From assembly GCA_964547725.1 (NCBI GenBank), contig CAZJOO010000023.1, forward strand, positions 1-8,605: a stretch of 8,605 nt of DNA, in the 5' to 3' direction. The stretch's first letter is position 1. Each line of letters starts with the position of its first letter. The stretch is from JAAZMU01 sp964547725. Lineage in GTDB: Bacteria; Patescibacteriota; Minisyncoccia; Minisyncoccales; Minisyncoccaceae. Of this stretch, positions 7,244 to 8,605 are shown piece by piece. Position numbers and translations under genes: made by a program. The notes beneath the pieces were generated by a model that worked only from the letters and a program-made list of their open reading frames with translations, had not been told where the DNA came from and ran no database searches.

Positions 7244-7899
7244 TTTATTATATTTAAAAACTCTTCTTTATTAATTGATGCCCCTCCTACTAAAACTCCA
7301 TCCGTAATGTTAATAATTTCTTTGGCATTTTTACTATTAACACTACCTCCGTATAAAACAAAACTATCCTTAACTATCTTTTTGATAAAATTAAAACTGT
7401 CTAGAATATCCTCATTCTTGCAAGTCTTTCCTGTGCCAATAGCCCAGATAGGTTCGTAAGCAATAATAACTTTTTCTTTTATTCCTTTTAATCCTTCTTT
7501 TAGCTGAGCTTTTAAAACAATCTTTTTGTCTTCACCTAATTTCTCACCAACACATAAAATAGGTTTCAATTTATTTTCTAAACAGATTTTAATTTTTGCA
7601 TTAATTTCCTTATCACTTTCGTTGAAAAATTCTCTTCGCTCTGAGTGTCCAATAATTACGTATTTGCAACCCAAGTCTTTTAACATCTTAGAAGAAACTT
7701 CTCCTGTGTAAGCTCCTTCATTATTTGAAGAACAGTTTTGAGCTCCTAAAATATAATTATCTCCTTTTTGCAGGAAAGGAAAAGGAGGACACAAGACAAC
7801 TAAATTATTTGTCTTGATGTCAAAAGCCTTGAAAAGAACTAAAGCCTTCTTTTTGGAGGAAGGATTCATTTTAAAATTTCCTATAATAATTTTTTTCAT
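7240..7899 (-). CDS. tpiA: Triosephosphate isomerase, short form
   Basis: A cytoplasmic glycolytic enzyme interconverting dihydroxyacetone phosphate and glyceraldehyde 3-phosphate. All active-site elements are visible: GNFKMNP with Asn8 and Lys10, GAYTGEVSSKMLKDLG (dimer and loop-3 region), VIIGHSERREFF with the electrophile His85, ILCVGE, AYEPIWAIGTGK with catalytic base Glu149 and the phosphate-gripping loop 6, then YGGSVNSKN and GVLVGGAS binding the phosphate. At 219 residues it is about 30 shorter than usual bacterial enzymes, with trimming in the outer helices rather than the active site. Archaeal enzymes are similarly short, but the motifs here read as bacterial. Both junctions are 4-bp ATGA overlaps, so its translation is likely coupled to both neighbours. 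Confidence 0.96.
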   Translation of the reverse strand: MKKIIIGNFKMNPSSKKKALVLFKAFDIKTNNLVVLCPPFPFLQKGDNYILGAQNCSSNNEGAYTGEVSSKMLKDLGCKYVIIGHSERREFFNESDKEINAKIKICLENKLKPILCVGEKLGEDKKIVLKAQLKEGLKGIKEKVIIAYEPIWAIGTGKTCKNEDILDSFNFIKKIVKDSFVLYGGSVNSKNAKEIINITDGVLVGGASINKEEFLNIIK

Positions 7900-8357
7900 A
7901 TATTGATATTAATAATGCCTAATGTGGCTAAAACAATAATAATCGCGGCTATTGTATTTCCTATAATAATTAAAAAAATGGCTTTTTTAAAAGGAACTTG
8001 AAAAAGATATGCACAAACAGAAGCTGTCCAAGTACCCGCAAAAGGAAAAGGTAAGGCTACAATAATAAAAAGAGCTAAATCCCTGTAAGTCTCAAAACTT
8101 TTAGAATGCTTCACTCTTGTTTTTTCAAAAAACCAATTAATTATTTTTTTAAAAAAATTAGAATGACTAGATAAAAAAGTGGTAATTATTTCTAAAAAAT
8201 TCAAAACAAAAAAAGGAATAACAGTATTTCCTAATAATGAAACGATAAATACTTGCCAAATAGGAATGTGAAAAATAGCTATTCCCATTGGAATAGAACC
8301 AGACAATTCACATATTGGCGTCATTGAAAGAAAAAAAACTTGAAGTAAATCATTCAT
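7896..8357 (-). CDS. Small integral membrane protein, COG2426 / 'small multi-drug export' family (PF06695)
   Basis: A 153-residue membrane protein. Family marks are ELSGSIPMGIAI near the N-terminus (17-27) and the Pro-rich re-entrant-looking PFPFAGTWTASVCAYLF (103-119). Hydrophobic segments lie at about 30-62, 92-119 and 124-149, separated by a basic, polar stretch (about 65-92) that probably faces the cytoplasm. Length is normal for the family. The 'multi-drug export' name is historical and the role is not established. It is the first gene of the minus-strand string: its ATG follows a promoter-like TGTTATAAT by only eight bases, and its TGA overlaps the triosephosphate isomerase start by 4 bp. 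Why it leads a glycolysis/fermentation operon is unclear. Confidence 0.82.
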   Translation of the reverse strand: MNDLLQVFFLSMTPICELSGSIPMGIAIFHIPIWQVFIVSLLGNTVIPFFVLNFLEIITTFLSSHSNFFKKIINWFFEKTRVKHSKSFETYRDLALFIIVALPFPFAGTWTASVCAYLFQVPFKKAIFLIIIGNTIAAIIIVLATLGIININI

Positions 8358-8365
8358 ATTTTTAT

Positions 8366-8374
8366 ATTATAACA
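8366..8374 (-). promoter_or_regulatory. Extended -10 promoter for the minus-strand operon
   Basis: Read on the minus strand this is TGTTATAAT, a perfect extended -10 box (TGn-TATAAT). No good -35 hexamer lies 16-18 bases upstream, where there is a run of T instead, which fits an extended -10 type. The last base of the box is eight bases before the ATG at 8357, so transcription should begin at or within a couple of bases of the start codon. This is the only strong promoter candidate seen for the whole gene string. Confidence 0.65.
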
Positions 8375-8405
8375 CACAATAAAAAAAAATCTACTGACCA
8401 CAAAA

Positions 8406-8434
8406 TTGCATTTTTAAAACCTACATGGTATTAT
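8406..8434 (+). promoter_or_regulatory. Sigma-70-like promoter for the plus-strand prepilin
   Basis: TTGCAT (8406-8411), a 17-bp spacer, then TATTAT (8429-8434) preceded by TGG, giving an extended -10. Spacing is ideal. The expected start site near 8441 leaves a leader of roughly 20-25 bases before the ATG at 8464. The leader holds an AT-rich stretch and the 11-bp palindrome ATTCTAAGAAT (8455-8465), which overlaps the start codon; no Shine-Dalgarno sequence is present. Confidence 0.55.
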
Positions 8435-8463
8435 TTAATAAAATAATTAATAATATTCTAAGA

Positions 8464-8605
8464 ATGAAACAAAAATCATTTACATTAATTGAACTACTTG
8501 TAGTTATCGTTATTATTGGTATTTTAGCGGGAGTGATTATCGTTTCTGTGAGTTCTTCAATTAACAAAGCTAATTTTGCCAAAGCTCAGTCTTTTTCAAA
8601 CACTG
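8464..8605 (+). CDS. Type IV prepilin-like protein, N-terminal part (plus strand, runs off the window)
   Basis: Forty-seven full codons are visible. The product starts MKQKSFTLIELLVVIVIIGI and continues through a hydrophobic helix to SSSINKANFAKAQSFSNT. It is a clear paralogue of the three minus-strand prepilins, with the same Ser before the expected cleavage site and the same Glu5. The gene points away from the operon and has its own promoter candidate. At DNA level it shares 23-bp exact runs with the copy at 1-171 (8485-8507 with 125-147) and with the copy at 1014-1865 (8551-8573 with 1756-1778), both inverted relative to it. A LamG head is expected beyond the edge but cannot be seen. Confidence 0.87.
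   Translation, partial: MKQKSFTLIELLVVIVIIGILAGVIIVSVSSSINKANFAKAQSFSNT

Larger units (their letters stand above)
8358..8463. other. Divergent intergenic region with back-to-back promoters
   Basis: This 106-bp, very AT-rich spacer is the only real intergenic region in the window. It separates the operon start from the plus-strand prepilin and contains both promoter candidates, with their -10 boxes about 58 bases apart. No small gene, riboswitch fold or strong operator was recognised in it. Confidence 0.7.

Noticed and set aside
7896..8357. Annotation as a true drug exporter
   Set aside because: The family name is historical. The sequence shows membrane segments and family motifs but nothing that identifies a transported compound.
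8372..8391. Run of A on the plus strand (T on the minus strand) as a possible terminator tail
   Set aside because: No GC-containing stem precedes the run on either strand, and it lies just upstream of the operon promoter, so it is better seen as AT-rich promoter DNA.

Overview
The window is AT-rich and almost fully coding. It reads as a stretch of a Candidate Phyla Radiation (Patescibacteria, Parcubacteria-like) genome. That assignment is inferred from the combination of genes: prepilins fused to LamG lectin-type domains, an unusually short triosephosphate isomerase, an ADP-forming acetyl-CoA synthetase split into two genes, a PEP synthase, and genes that overlap or nearly touch. TGA is used as a stop and tryptophans are TGG, so the standard bacterial code applies and the TGA=Gly lineages (Gracilibacteria, Absconditabacteria) are unlikely.

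Layout. One long minus-strand gene string starts near 8360 and runs left off the window. In transcription order it holds a small COG2426-type membrane protein (8357-7896), triosephosphate isomerase (7899-7240), ACD beta (7243-6614), ACD alpha (6612-5284), a 37-residue one-helix membrane protein that is easy to miss (5294-5181), PEP synthase (5175-2785), a PfkB sugar kinase (2791-1862), two complete LamG prepilins (1865-1014 and 1024-158), and the start of a third prepilin (171-1). Junctions range from a 14-bp overlap to a 5-bp gap, so a single operon is likely. A 106-bp divergent spacer (8358-8463) carries back-to-back promoters. To its right a further prepilin gene starts on the plus strand (8464) and runs off the window.

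How the genes may work together (inference). Triosephosphate isomerase feeds lower glycolysis. PEP synthase joins PEP and pyruvate. The ACD pair makes ATP while turning acetyl-CoA into acetate. The PfkB kinase phosphorylates a sugar or nucleoside that cannot be named from sequence. This is a small fermentative energy module. It is followed by pilin-like surface proteins whose LamG heads probably bind glycans or a host surface.

Most notable points: the prepilin family has a nearly constant N-terminal module and divergent heads, with blocks of exact DNA identity that suggest recombination. Copies lie in opposite orientations on both sides of the metabolic genes. A small membrane-protein gene sits between ACD alpha and PEP synthase. 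The operon promoter is placed so that the mRNA would be essentially leaderless. No tRNA, rRNA, CRISPR array, insertion sequence or convincing terminator was seen, and there is no stretch over 300 bases without a gene.
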